Assembly: GCA_018806985.1 (NCBI GenBank)
Contig: JADANN010000018.1
Span: 1,086,501-1,150,500, forward strand
Direction: 5' to 3'
From: Angiostrongylus vasorum
Lineage: Eukaryota > Nematoda > Chromadorea > Rhabditida > Metastrongylidae
Length of the DNA: 64,000 bases
In this document: piece after piece, positions 25,441-40,400 of the stretch
Numbering within the stretch: the stretch's first letter is position 1
Layout: the number at the start of each line of letters is the position of its first letter
The notes under the pieces: model-generated
The model's database searches: none
Told to the model about the DNA's origin: nothing
What the model saw: only the letters and a program-made list of their open reading frames with translations
Position numbers and translations under genes: made by a program

Positions 25441-28400
25441 ATGACGGGTTTATGTGTCCTGTACAGCTTCATTATTATTGGACTATTTTACTATGTTTGC
25501 TATAATGTTTTTATCGATAGCGCAAATACGAAACCGCATTCAAATTCGGTAGAAATCGCCGGAATGAAAGAAGGTAAGTCAATTACTCATATTAGAATTT
25601 CAATAATCGCATTTTTTAGCGAAAAAATTTAGGGAGCTATCACTCTTTCAAAATAGTCACTTACTGCAAAGGCTGGAATTTCAAAGTGTACGTTTAACAC
25701 ATAACGGGCCCGTGGTGTTTAACGGGAAACCTTTAATCTTCATCCTCTGCAACCATCTGATATTCTGAGAGCTAGCAATATTTAGTCGATAATTAGTGGA
25801 CATGAGGAGTTAGGAACACCACAGGGTTACCAAGAGAAATTTGATTCATTCATACTGTAGATATGAACGGTATATTTGGTGCTGTTTAGTCTATGCTACT
25901 ATGATCCTACTTTGTTGTCAGCAATTCGAAGCGTTTGGCAGCTCTCTTTTTCGGTATTTATTATATTCGCGTATTCTACACATTCGCCATCGTTTATTAC
26001 AGCAAACAGAATTGAAATAACTGCCAATAGCCGGTGAAGTTACCGGTCAAAGAACTCGTTAGAGAAGAAATTTTTTGCAAATTTTCAACTGCAGATTGGA
26101 GCTTTCTTGCGGCAGAGAACCACCACAAAATCCTTGTTGAATAATCGGTCAAGTGATTCCAAGAAGTTTAGAAAAACGACTATGTGCGCCAAAATAAACC
26201 ATTAGAATTAGAATGACCCGCATGGTGGTCATAATGGCCGTTCGACACACCATGTATGAATTGTACGTCCATATCGACCGTTATTCAAAGATCGTCGACT
26301 CTGATGAAGACGAAGACGTAGGAACGTTAGCCGAATAAACGTCTCATATCAAGCTCGTGTAAACTTAACAATACAAACAAATGTTGATTACTAACTTATT
26401 AAGTACTAATCTTAAGTAATTTTCGACTTGTTTACTACTGCATCTGGGTAATTCGCAGTTGTTTACAATATACATATATTTCACTCTAAGCGAAAAAAAT
26501 TAAAATCCCAAATCAACATGTGTTTATATTGTTGAGCTTACACGAGGATGACAAAGTTATTTATTCGGTTAATGTTTCGACGATTTCTCGATGAGCGACG
26601 AAGACGCCACATCGAGAAGAGGAACGATTGTGCACCATCGACTCGGACCATCGGCTCTGATGAAGACGAAAACGTCGAAACGTCAGCCGAATAAACATCT
26701 CTATGAACCTCGTGTAAGCTTAGCAATATAAACACATGTTGATTATTTGACTATCGAGGTTATATGACCAGAGTTTTCAAAATCAATGTTCTAAAAATCC
26801 CAAAATTGCAAATCCCAAAGTCTAGTACCCGAACAAGCTTACTGTTTTCAAAAACCACTTCAAATCTCATTTGTTCCATTACAAACATTTTTCAAACAAT
26901 ATTTCAAAAGCGATCTTACTACTAAAAACAACACTTAATGATTAATTTCCCTCAAAAAGTCCAGTTTTTCAGCAAATAACAATACCGTGGAGGATTCGAA
27001 TTCGGGAGACGTGTTTGATAGTTGTCCATTTGAACTTCCTGATCCATGGGATTCAACTATTTTGAAATATGTGAATGTAAAGTATGGCTTCTTAAAGGTA
27101 GTCGTTTCAAGCCACAGAACTTGATTTCAAACGCAAAAAACATTAAGACCGCTTTTGTTATCTGTATGTGAGCATCTATAGTTAAGGTGATAATGAAACT
27201 TAAATTCAGGACTGTGCACCAAACATTACCTTGCAACCGATCACTGAATTAAAAAACGCTACGGTTATCATCAAAGAAGAACATGAAGGATTTTCATGTG
27301 AAGCACGGTGGGTGAACCAGTGGAAAGGATAGAGTGGTAATGAAAATCAACAGTTGAACCTTCATGAGCGTTACATGGTACTTGACACTTGAATGGCCCA
27401 TCCACATTGGTTGTGCGGGACCTCAGCATAATCTCTATTTTTTGGAGATTTGCCGCTTAAGCCATTGTGGTTCCGTAGAACTCCGAGGTCAGCCTGCCCA
27501 AGGTCTGCCTCAGGTCTTCACCACCACAAGCAGTCGCCGTCCTTGTGGATCAGAGGAAGATTTGCCACTACACCAGTTTGAAACCAGGGCGGTGGTGGGT
27601 CCCTGGCATTGGTTTATTCTTAACTGGGTTTCCTGATGCCAACGCCGGACTCTTTTCTAGCTTGGACACCCTGCTAGGGGGGGGATGAATCCTCCCTGCT
27701 CTACATCTCAGTCCGAGATCCAGAAACATATACCAGCCACGATGAGGCAGTAAACCGCTGGGATGATTGAAACTTCACTCAACGCTATTGAGCGCGCCAT
27801 CGATAGGCTGATGCTAGGAGTATCCCATACCACGGAAGTTAGAGAGGAGACCGTAAGCTTCGGCTAGGCCAACGATCAGAAATTAAAGATGTCGTTCTTT
27901 ACGTCAAACTGGAAAAGTTATGGTGGGCCGGATACGTACTGTGTATGAACGACCACCAGTGGACAAGGACCGTTAGTAATTGCATTCCTTGGCACATCAA
28001 TTGCACAGCAAGAGGACCACCTACGCAATGGTCCGAGTTCTTCACGAAAACCCTTCAAGAAAGATATGATACTCAACGAATCCCAAGAGTAAGCAGAACC
28101 CAATTGGCTGCTCTTGCAGTCGTCAGGGGAAAATGGAAGATTTACTGGTGCCACCATGATTCAATCGACGATCAACGAGACGACGGGTGCTACAGGCGAT
28201 GTGAAGCTGGCTCACATGAATAAGTAATTGGATCATTAATATGTCTTTTAAGAGTTTATTACCTTCCAGTAGTGCCACTAGGGTACCACGATTGACTGTG
28301 ATATGCTGGACGTTTCTCCTTCCAATGTAGTCGCCTAGAATGAGAAAGACTTCGACAATTCTATGGCAAGCCCACCTGTAAACAAGCCGATGTCACTGCA

Positions 28401-31400
28401 AAGCTTCCAGAATTTATAAAAGGAAAAAAAATAAAGAGACTGTTAAAAAGGATATCTATTGTGTCTCTCGAGAAAGCAGTGTCGAAATCGGGCGGTATGG
28501 CGCTGGGACTCTTCAGACCATCATCATTGCGTTTTAATGAAAATCTTTCCTACTAGCATCTTCTTCTGCGATCCGCATTCATCATTTTCTATATCGAAAA
28601 TGAACAAATGCTATTTTAATGGTCTTTAAACACAGAATTTCTACGTTTCACTGAAATGAAATTTAGGTGCATTAATTATGTGGATGACAACAACTATGAA
28701 GCAGCTGGATGGAAGTCAATTGAGAAAAACGAATTCAAGTGTGATTTTGTCGAAACCAGTTGTAAATCGAATACGACAACGAATAGATTCATTCATACTC
28801 AAATATCCGAGGAGACGTAAGCTTTTCTATCCATGTCTCTTTTCGTTTTCTTTCGAAACCCTTCCTTAAACTGCACTTTGGAAAGCGATAGGTTTGTGGT
28901 ATGAAAGACTTGTCTTTTCTTTCTTTCCTTTTTTCCTTCCAGCAACTAAGCAATGTTAAGAGTTATTAAGTCAAAAATTTCTGAATTATTTTCCTATTTT
29001 ATTTACTTTATATGACCCGACTTTACGTCTACTGAGCGGGTCCCAGCACTCCTCACATTCGATTCACTTCCTCGCATCCGCGAAGATCTTCCAACTTTAC
29101 GTGTTGCTTCAGTTGCTGTTTGTGGATTTCTCATCCCATCTTAAATGTCGTAGAATGCTGGTCATGCAGTACTACCCGGAGTCCTGAGATAGCCGGGCTG
29201 GAGCGTTCCCAATTAGATTGCAGAGAGTGATTTTTTCCAGACGAGTCCAGTAACAATTTCCCGACCCCGGAGGGATAAGAGGCTTGCTTGGACCAAAGCG
29301 GGATCGAACTAGCACCACGCACGTAGTGACGGACATCACTACCACTGTGGCATCCGCTTCCCTACTGAATTATTGTAAATACGAAACAGCAATCCTTTTC
29401 TGTAACCCATTACGTATCGTATTAATAATTATTTTTGTGAGGGAAAAAAGAAAGAAATAAGTCATAAAGATAGAGTTCAGTGATCAATTGAAACTGTGTC
29501 AGAAGATCGCGAAGCTGTCATAGTAATTCGTCATTGATTTCGCCTATCTTTCAGCTAGTTCTATTGATCAGTGCCGTCAGCAATCATAGGCAGTAAGTAA
29601 AAAGTTAACATTGTGATTTCGACTACAGCCTCAGCTTAACTGGCTTCATTGCTGATTTGGGTTCCCCCAGGTCAATACCGTTGACAGATGATTGCTGATG
29701 GCGCTGGTAGATAGAAAACTAGCTGGGAGAAACGCAGAGAAAGAAGCTCCTTGGCTTACTGTGTAACGCGCGATCCCCAGGAAAGGTAAATCGTGGTTCG
29801 ATCTGGTCCGGGGTCCAAGTTTTGCGAATATCACAGCATCGCTTTGGTTTATCACCAAGTAGTTCCAGCACATTCTAATATCACCTTTGGCTTGAGTAGT
29901 GGTAATATATGATAATACTGGAATAAAACTAGAAATCAGGTAAGGTAGCTTAATAGTTCCTAACTACGGCAGCATTGATCTGCGAGCACTGCGATCCTTC
30001 AGTTAAAGGTGCCAACTACTATTTTCATAATTGGACCTTGTAAAACAAGTTCTGCTACTTCGATTTTTCTTAATCATCAGTCACACTAATTCAAAAGTAG
30101 AATTAGTTAGCAGAAGAAAACTATTAACTACCATTTGAATGATTCAAAAAGTCGAAAACTGTTGAATTCAGGTCGCCCAACGAAAAAATTCTAAATTCTG
30201 TAGAAAACCCTGATGTTCACCTTATCGTTATCGATTCAGTAGCATCGACACAGATAATCAGGCTAGTTAGTTTTCGTTTCTTAGTATTAAAACTGTTTCC
30301 TATAATTTTTTGAGTTTAATGGCTTCGTAGTTGGTGGGTTAGCGCTGCAATTTCGAAAATGTTTTGGGGCAACAGTAAAGTGTCAGCAAATCCTCGCTTC
30401 TATATTTTAATGGAATTTGTAGGTCGTCCTCTAAATCCATGGATTTGTTTGTTGCGAATGTGGTGATTATTACTATCAATATTCTGTAATCAGGCTGATC
30501 ACACGGTAAACTATAAAGTGCTGTCGTCCTACAAGTTTCTTGGATAACTGGGCTCTGGCTTACCCACTGCATCCTTCATAAATTCCTTTCTCTTCCCCTA
30601 TCCTTCCACACCTTCTTGCATCAGTTTGCTGCTGGTGAAGCTGTTTGTGAGTTGTATCTTCAGTGTTTTCAAAACCTGGCTCCATGTAAACCACACTAAC
30701 AAGTGGGAAAAGGTGCTTAGCTCTAACGAAGCCCTAACTCAATGACTTGCCACAAATATAGTTACAACCAAACAGTCCGACAGGCAATTACTGAACCATG
30801 TGAATCAGCATTTACGAGACATTGCTGCCCACACGTACTAACAAGATTTCTTGAAGATGCAAGAACAAAATGCGCATGTCTTCCAACTTCCCACGTTGGA
30901 GGTTCTATTCGATGACAATGAACCCTTAAAATATCCTTACCGAATTCTTTTATTGACAAATCCTCTCAATCTCATCGGAGCAAATTCAGCAGCTAAGCCA
31001 AAGTAAATGAAATGCTGTTCTTCAAAATTGTACCGAATAAGCCATTGAATAAAGTCGGCTTATTAATAAAAATGTTGCCTGTCAATCTTAGTAAGGCCTG
31101 ATTTTCCATGCCGGTGTTGCTAGACAATTAACATGATGGACATCTTCGACAAAGGTTTATTTGTACCTAAAATAGTTTCCACTTTGTCGTTTCTAGATCT
31201 GTTTGATTATATCTTTCTGGGTTCTATTATCTTTGGTTTTTATGAGTTTCAGAGCTCTACCAAGAACCATAAACTTTCTACTCCATGGTATGGGGGCCAT
31301 AGAGTTTCGCAAATTTAACAAAGTTGGCTCAAATAGTCGACCAAACGCATTCGTCACACTTCTCGGTGAGTTCATGAAGGAGAGATTGCGCTATAATTAG

Positions 31401-34400
31401 ATCCCAACGTAAGATCTGTAATTTGCCCTCACATATCGGTAACAAAACTTTGCAAGGACAACTCACTGAATTATGGATACGACAAAGTATCAAAGCATTA
31501 TCACACCTGCTGTTCTGCACCGGACTTATATCGACCGTAATCACGCATCCGTGTGCATTCATACGTGCCTAGGTGTGCTTTCGTACGTGCGAATAGTATC
31601 CGGTACATCGCTCCGCTGACATATTATATATAAATCATCTGGCCGGAAAGCGAATGCGAGAGGATTTGGAATTATGCGAAATAATACAAGGATGCTGAAA
31701 TGTGAGCAAAGCTCGAAACATCAGGAGGACTTTGAACTTGCGATTGCCGTTACAAAGGGGTCACATGTTAACTATCACACCAACCCAGGCCCTTGCTCTG
31801 CCTTTCTCTCAGTCAACGTTCTATTTGCTATCAGCATCAGCAATGGCACGTTAACCGGGATGATCTGGGAAGCACAAATTGCCTTAAACCCAGTTAGTTT
31901 GAAGCTGCAGTTGGAATCATAATGCTTAACTTCAAATTACTGCCAATTCTTGGGCGTTGAAAAAAGTGGAACATTTCGATTTAGAATTGATATCCAAGAG
32001 AGGACTATGATGTTTGCTGGAATCCAACCCACTAGGCACTACATGGTATGTTAGGCCGTTGGAGCATAGTCCTGCGGCAAAGCCTGTAGTTTTTTCTCGT
32101 CGAGAACACTAAAATAGTGAGGTTTCTAATAAAAAAGTATGGTACTCCCCATGCCCTTTGGAAAGTGGAACCCAACAGGCATCTTTGACGGAAAGTAAAG
32201 TCGCTCGAATCATTCAATGATTAATGAGATAGCAAATGTTGCAAAGTACATATGATTATTATTTAAGTAATATTTGTTAAAAACCCAGACCATCGGATTT
32301 TTAGAAATATGGGAAAGAGTAACGCAGCAAAATTGATGTTTAATGTTTTTAAATTGATGAATTTAAAAATTTAAACCATTACTTTACTGTGCAAGAGAGC
32401 TGTTAAGACTTTTTGATTAAACAGGGCTGTCGATCCGGAAATTTCATGCATTGATTACTACTTACTTATTTACTACTATTAAATAATGAATGTTTTTCCT
32501 AGGAAAGACAACAGAGGCTGTGGTGAGAACACAGATGAATCTACCAACAATCGAAGCCGACTTTACCTACAAACAGTTGTGCAAACAATATCTTGACGAC
32601 TACCCATATATTCCGTTAGAGTACATGAAAGCTGGATATAAGGTAATCACAGTACCTAAATTAGCGCCTATTTTTTTCGATATATAGGTCACACTCCTTC
32701 TCTATAAGTCGACTGATTTTTGGGATCGCAGTACTCCTATAAATATATTAATCATAATGCGGTAAGATTCTCTCCCATCCACAGAAGCCTGGAAGAGTTA
32801 GTGGAATCTAGGAACAGTTTAATAGCGCTATATGGAAAATCAAGGAGGAGCGAATTCAGGAAATCTCTTTGAGTAGAGAAAAGGATCGGTGCTCAAGATG
32901 AAGAAAAAAACTGCGCACCAAAACCGACAACCTCCATGGATCATTTTTGCAAGACGCCGAAACGAATTAAAAAAGTGCTGAGGACTGTGCAGTAGTCAAG
33001 ACAAGCCATATAATTACCTAACTTATATAACTTTTTATTAGGGAAAGCGTAAGAGCGCAGAGCCTTCGTCAATCACTAAGGTTCCCGTTGTATATTTGTT
33101 TCAATTCCAAGCATCGTAGAGGTGACTGATTCCATATATACTATACACAATGACTTTCGGAGTCCTATGTATCAAGACAATAATTTTTGTCGTCTCAGAG
33201 AAGTACGACACAAATTTTCCGAACTGGGGAAAAATGGGTGGCTTGGAAAGCCAGAGGCGAGGCACTGAACTAAGCACCTGCATTTTTGTGGGACCCTCTA
33301 GCCATTGCGCTAAATGAGCTTCTTTTATCGAATAAAGCCAAACAATAAACTTATCTGTTCTGATTAATAGCTGCTACAGAGTTACTACTATTCTTAGATT
33401 ATTGTTCTGCTTCTGAAACAAAACGTAAATTGTTAGAGCCAGACTTACTTCAACTAGTTCTACCACATTGAAGAACTGTTTTCCAGTCTACTAACGATTA
33501 CCATTTCAACTATCTGACTAAGCTTATTTTGCAAATCCCAGTTATTTTATTACTTTCCAGACTTTTTGGTGGGGAAGACTATGTCACAAGTGTCCTTAAT
33601 TATCCGGATTGTTACGGAATGAAACAGAAGCAGTTCCATCATATTTACAGGTGATAATTTACAATCGAGAAAAAAAGAAGATTGGTTTCTTTAACAAGTA
33701 ATAGAGATCAAATGAAGCAGACAGGTACAGAAAACAAAGTTTGTGAAGCTGAACGATATATCGTTCCATATTGTGATAATATACCTGTCATTCGAAATTC
33801 TATCGAATACTTGGCGATCCAGTGCACACCACAGTTGTCGTCTTCGGGGGCCACTGATTTAACTGACAATTTTCAGTCGTGCAGATCTCATCAGATATCT
33901 GGGTAACCGGTGAAGAAGCAGCGAGGAATTTTTAGGACAAAGAATAAAGTACAAGGCGCTAGGCGTTGATCAATCTCTAAGGGATCGAATATGCATCCGA
34001 CTCCTTTCGTAACACCGTTGATATAATCAAGTGCATACTTACCCTATTTATCTGTACAAGTATTTATCGGTGCCCCTCTAAGTATTTATTTTTTATCCTC
34101 TTATACATGTTTGGTACCTACTTGTTGTCTCCGAAAGGATGGTGAGAAGGGAATTAGCTCCTACCGCCGAGCCAAACCAGCGACCTCATATGTATTTTAA
34201 ATTCTAGAAAAAATCTAAGCGCTTATCCGATCAGTCTAGAACTCGTTTCTTATCCAGTCAAAGAAATCAAAGCATTTATCTTATCTAATCGGTCGACGGT
34301 CGATGAAATCACCAAAATAATTCGGTCTCTGAGGAAAGCCTTCTAAAATCATTTCTCTTGAAATAAAACCGCTTCATACCTCATCACAGACCTGATGTAT

Positions 34401-37400
34401 TTCATTATTTTACTAAAATTTTTACTGTTTTTAAAATGCAGGCCCTTTTATTTACGACTATCAAACGATGATGAATTGAAGAGTATCCATGAGAAGTCTG
34501 CATGTCGAGAATCACGCAATAATGTCGTCGACTATCTCTCGAAGTTCCTCGACTCCTATAAAGTTAAGTTTAAACCGGTATCATAGTTATCGATTACTTT
34601 AGCTGATTGCTATGGATGTTGGCTTCTTTCTGATGCTAAAAAATTGCGTTTCGATGTCTTTTTTTCATTTCCTAACAGACGTCCTATATGTAACTACTTT
34701 CGACCAAAAAATCAGATTAGCCCATTTTTTAGGCTTATCTAAATTCTCGCTTTCATGGTTAGTGAATTTGGCACACGACAATACACATGATCTTTATCGA
34801 GCTGATTACGACTTGTACCAGTTCTTCGTCAACAATCGTGATGCCGTAAGAATTTCACCATTTTCCGCCATATGTAACTCGAGTACATTACACATGTATA
34901 TTATATCTGTACGGGGGCGGGCGCGTGTGGCGCAATGGTCGGAGGCGCCCTGCAACACAGACATGGGATCGATCCCCGTGCCCATGGCCCATCAAGCCTT
35001 CCATCCCTACGGGGTCGGCAAATTGCTACCAGACTTGTCTGGGAGGATAGCAGTACTGGCTCGATAAATCGGTAGGCCACCGCGAGTTACTGTAAAGGCG
35101 AGACACGCATTCAATCACCTCCAAACGATGCTTAATGAAATAAAATGCCTGACGCATTCCTTAAAGATTGATCAACGCCGAGAGTTTCATCCTTTTTTTA
35201 TGCGGATGGCGCGTGTAGCGTATTGGCTATAGGTGCCGTGAAATACACGTACAGTCTATCACTGTTTCGATCCAACGACCGGTTGGCATGAGGGTTCTCC
35301 ATGCCTGCAGAGTCAGTAAATTGAACCAGACTTGTTAGCATTAACTTAATACATTGGTAGGCCACGACATGTCACTGAATAGCCCAGCAATGCACTCAGT
35401 CATCCCTAGGACGGTACGAATGGGGTCGAATTCACTCACAGCGCATGCTTCTGGTATAGGTCAACATCTGCTCTTCTGATCCTCTCCTCGATCTCCTGAC
35501 ATCTTAGCCTATCTATTATTTCTGTATATTGTCACATATTAGAAACTTCATGCTGATCTTTTCAGCTCAACAACTCGTTCACCTTCTTTTTTGGCGATCA
35601 CGGGCCTAGATTCGGAAGTGTAAGTGATTATGAAACAAATAATAGTGATCTCTTTATCGACTTTATCGTATTGTTTTACACATTAGTCACTAAGAATGCA
35701 AAAATTAACTTCTGCTTTTTTATAAGAATACTTACTTTTTACTATGCTCTTTAGTAAAATCAGATTTTTGGTGAGTTTCTGTTTTATCCTTATTGAATCC
35801 GTAGGACATATTCATGCAGTGGTTATGCACCACCCCATAGCAAGGAGATGCCGCTGGCCGTTGAACAGCAATACTGCAAGTCCACCTCCATCAGGATTTC
35901 TCAACCTCCGTGGCAGTTTCCTATTTCCAAACGTAATCCTATATAAGAGAAAATGAACTTCAGAAATTATCGTCGCCCTGGTAAACATTTAAGCGAGAGA
36001 TAGAGCTGTCGCTCCCCTCCGTAATACTTTGTGAATGCTCTGTGCTAATGACTGAAGCCTTGTCTTAAGTAGGTCGAGACTCGTAGGAAAGAAGATCCTA
36101 CCCAATCAGCACTAAATCACCAATAGTAAGATGGAATTTGCGCAAGGCTTGAATGATTTTTTCGTGATGACGGACTACTCAAGTGTTCAAGTAAGCGAGA
36201 TTCGATGAATAAAAGGAATTGGTGTGATGCTTCAGTAGATAAGGGATGACAGATATTCAACTAATGCAAATGACGTGGTCAAATTTTCAGGAAGCTTACA
36301 CCGATTTCGGGAAACAAGAAGGGAACAATCCGTTTCTCTATGTGATCACCCCAAAGAATCTACGTCATACGACAATGTACAATCAACTACGACGAAATAG
36401 TGAAGAACTAGTAACTCATCACGACCTCCATTCAACTTTCAAGGATATTCTTTATGTAAGTGATGAGGCAGATGATTTAGGAACAATTCGGTGAAAGTTG
36501 CTTAGTGATGGAGAACACTAGGGAAAATACCCACTCAGTTGACTGGGCAACCGAAAATGACCCATAACATCGGTATTGAGGGTATACTTCGATCATAGTG
36601 TCAAATTCATGTACCGTACCTGTAAAAGATGTCTGTGTAAAATAGAACAAAATATCTTTTTGTAAGAAATCCGTCAATACTACATTATGAAAGCCGTAAT
36701 CGAGAGGAAAGAAACTTCGATAATCTGAGATTTGAAGTCATAGGCTACGTTATATGAGATATTATATATTATATTGTATCATATTATATATTATATATAT
36801 TATATATATTATATATATTATATATATTATATATATATATAGAGAGAATTCGGTAAAAGTAGTTGAAATGCCACCGAGTAATCTTAGGCGCCAGCTAGTT
36901 CGTAACCGCCTATATGGCCGTCTATGTGCAACGCAAAATTGCATAGTTTGCCCTAATGCTAGAGACGGCTATTGCATGAGCTCGGGTATAGTTTGTCTGA
37001 TCTCCTGTAAGGCGTGCGGAGACGAATACATTGGCGAAACGGGCAGACCCCTCTGTGTCCGCATAAAGAACACCTAGTCGGCTAACGTAAACCAAATACC
37101 CAACTAGGCACGCATAGGACCCAGAGACATAGCGGGGAGGACTTTGAAGTACGTGTCACGATCCTCGCGCAGGGAATCGAGAACACAAGCGCGCAAAACT
37201 CTCGAGGCGTTCTGGATTAATTCCAGAAATCCGAAAATGAACCGCAGGGAAGAATGCCTCATTATCACGCGTGATATTGAGCAGTGTATAAGGCTGCTAT
37301 TTTGGTGGGAGGGGCATATTACGCTTCCATGTGAGCTCTGTGTGGTTGGTCTCCACGCGACATACTCAGTGGAAGCCTCATAAAAGCGGTGAGTGTGCAA

Positions 37401-40400
37401 AGCAGTGTTCAATGTGATTGAAATCTTGGTTCAGCGTTTTCTCTGTTTGGTTATGGAGGTGTTTGGCCGAATAGATTGCTGTCAACTTGACCTTTCCCGT
37501 CTCTGAGGAAGGCGAAATCCGCCGAAACGTCAGCTTGTTCGTGAATAAAGAATAAAAATAACACCTCGTGTTTGCTCAACAAGAATACGAAGAATTACTT
37601 GATCGATGCCGAGGTTAATAGAAAGCCGGACGTGGGAGAAATAATTGTATTCATTCCCCACTTTGAAAGAAGTATGGCAGCATTCTTTCACTGTGAAAAA
37701 GGAGGTGGAAAAAGTAGGGAGATAAAGTAGAAGGTATGTAATAACTCTAACCCCCTTATTGGCTTTTTGATCAAAGGATTGGTATAAAATTGGAAGAAAT
37801 TTTTTTTCTTTTGAAGACGCTGAAATTGATTGAGATATTTGCAAAACTCCGGACCGCAGGTGTTTGCGGTGGGGAACGAACGTGCTATTGTCCTTTCCGG
37901 GGAGTGTCCGCGTTCACCACCACACCATGCGGGTCTTTCATTTCGCCTGTCTCAGCTAGTTCTTATCGATCTGTGCCGTCAGCAATCACCCGTCACCGGG
38001 ACTGATCTGGGGAGCACACATCGGCATTAAACCCACAAAAGGACAATAGCGCGTTCGTTCCCACCGCAAACACCTGCGGTCCGGAGTTTTGCAAATATCT
38101 CAGCAATCTTGTGGCTGTATTTTGCATAATAATAACTTGCCATAAAAAGTATAAAAGGCAGAAAATAAAGAGCTAAATATACTGAAATTGACTGTCCGAC
38201 AAAAGGATTCAGGAACAAGCCAATAGTTGGTAGAATAGTAGCAAATAAATTTAAAATGAAGTGAAATAAGAAGAAATTAAGCTCATTGGGAGCAATAACA
38301 AGATTTGATCTCGAAATATCACTTCTATAAATCTCAGGAATCATTGGGATACTGAAAGGAAATAGTTGTCATGCGGTAAGTGTCGTATCCACCGAGATTA
38401 GATCAGTACGGCACTATTTACTGTCATACGGTAGGCGTCCTGCTTTCTGAAGCTCACTAAGCGCTGTATTTTCAGTATCAACCAATGTCATCGTTTTCTA
38501 ATGTCACATTCATGAAATTCGACAGTAATCCTCGTGGTTCCTCGTTACTGCGACGATTTGAAGATGGAATTCGCCGAACGTGCAAGACGCTACCGATTTC
38601 ATTCAATTACTGTATATGTCAGTACAGAACGGAGATTGTAAGGTGAGAATTATGAAATGTTTTATGTTTACAAAAACTTCACTTAGTTGCACCGTGGTCT
38701 TATAGCCGTAAAAATGCGGTCTGCTCTTAGTAAATAGTTAATTCCAGTTGGTCCTTCGCAATCCACTTTTTTCGCCTTCATTGTTTGGATTTCTTTCCTT
38801 TCAGTCAGCCCTGTTGAATAAAAAGCTTTCAAATATCCCAAGACAATGTTAAATTTTTTTTACTGCCTATTACAACTTTTCACAGGTGAGTATTATGTGT
38901 GATACAACCACAATGATGCCGTAATAGCTTAACTGTGTTATTTGCCGATTTGAGCTCCCCAGATCAACCTCGTTGACGGCTGAATGCTCATGGCACTGAT
39001 CTAAAGAACCAGCTGAGAGACAATCGGAACGAAGGACCCGCATGGATGCGGTGGTGAACGCGTTGGTCAGCGGAAAGGGTAATAGCGCGTTCGTCCCCCA
39101 GTCAGACGCATGCGGTCTGGAGTTTTGCAAATATCTCAGCATCGTTGTAGTTATTCCAAGCCAATATAGGTTTTTTGCTTTATGAACAGCAATTAAATAT
39201 GTTCTACGCATCTGATGATCAAATGACTGTCTTGGAAATTGAAGTTGCTTGTTATACCACCCATTTTGTAGGACTTCTTCCGTGAAGGTACAAAGAAACC
39301 TAATTAATCGTTTCTCAGTTCATTGATGAAGGCAATGTCAGGCGACTCAACCTTGTTGAACGTATTCTTCAGCTTCTGACTACGTCTGTTTCAGAATACC
39401 CGCGCGATTCAGCAAATTAAACAACGCTCAAAAATATTTTGTAACTATCCGTGCTCCAGCAATGTCACAACACTCCAACGCATAAAACGCTGCCCCAAGT
39501 CCACTAAAACCACAATATAAGGCAAGAGTTATTCTATCTTCCTGGCAGAATCACTAAGGTTGAAGAGTTCAACATTTCTCTCTGCAGATAGCTGAAAATG
39601 ACAACATAAAACACGAATTTCCATCACACTAGAAGAAGTAAACTCGCAAGGCGATGTCTCTTCACTGTTTGTAAGAATCGACTAAATTTCAACGACGATA
39701 ATCTGGTGAAGCTCCGATATAGCTCTCTAGAGCAAAAAAAAATTTGCTCTACCAGCAGTGTTCCATTCGAAGGAACATCGTGCTAAGGACTTCACGATTT
39801 ATGAGGAGAAGCCATCTATTCTTCCAGATAATGTTTTCGTTTGTTATGCGTATAGTTTTTCAAGCTGAAGGATTTGCACTTGCTTATTCAATAACTCTGT
39901 CTGATTTCTGCCAAGATGTAAAGTACTGAGTATTAGGTGGTGAACAACATGTGGGAATTGGTGATGTGTGCAATTCCGTTCGTATCATCGTGGAGGTTAC
40001 TGAATGCACATTTGGCCAATGTAAAGGCTTGCTGTAGTCTGAAAGCATTCCTGGCACAATTTTTTTACCCTTAAGAAATGGAAGGTTTATTGAGTTTGTT
40101 ACGCAACATAAAATCAGCGACCTAGTGTGTATTGCAGGGCACCCTAATCATTGAGCTATAGCGCCTTCTGATTAGGGAATGAAGTTTGAGAAATTAATTC
40201 TTCTAGAGTACAACTTACATTTCTGTAGCAGAAGCGTTTGTGAGCAATGGATTTTCGGTGGCTCCGATCTTATTTATTTTAGATAGCTGAAAATTTTCCT
40301 AAAACTCCTACATATTGTTCGTAATTAACTAAAATCAGTACATTAGGGTTACACTGTTCTTCATGGGCATTTCTTCATCGTATGACGGTAATATATCGTA

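Noticed and set aside
36754..37077. 107-codon frame with a long Ile/Tyr repeat at its start
   Set aside because: The IYIIYI part is translation of the TA microsatellite; only the PLE portion from about 36860 is meaningful.
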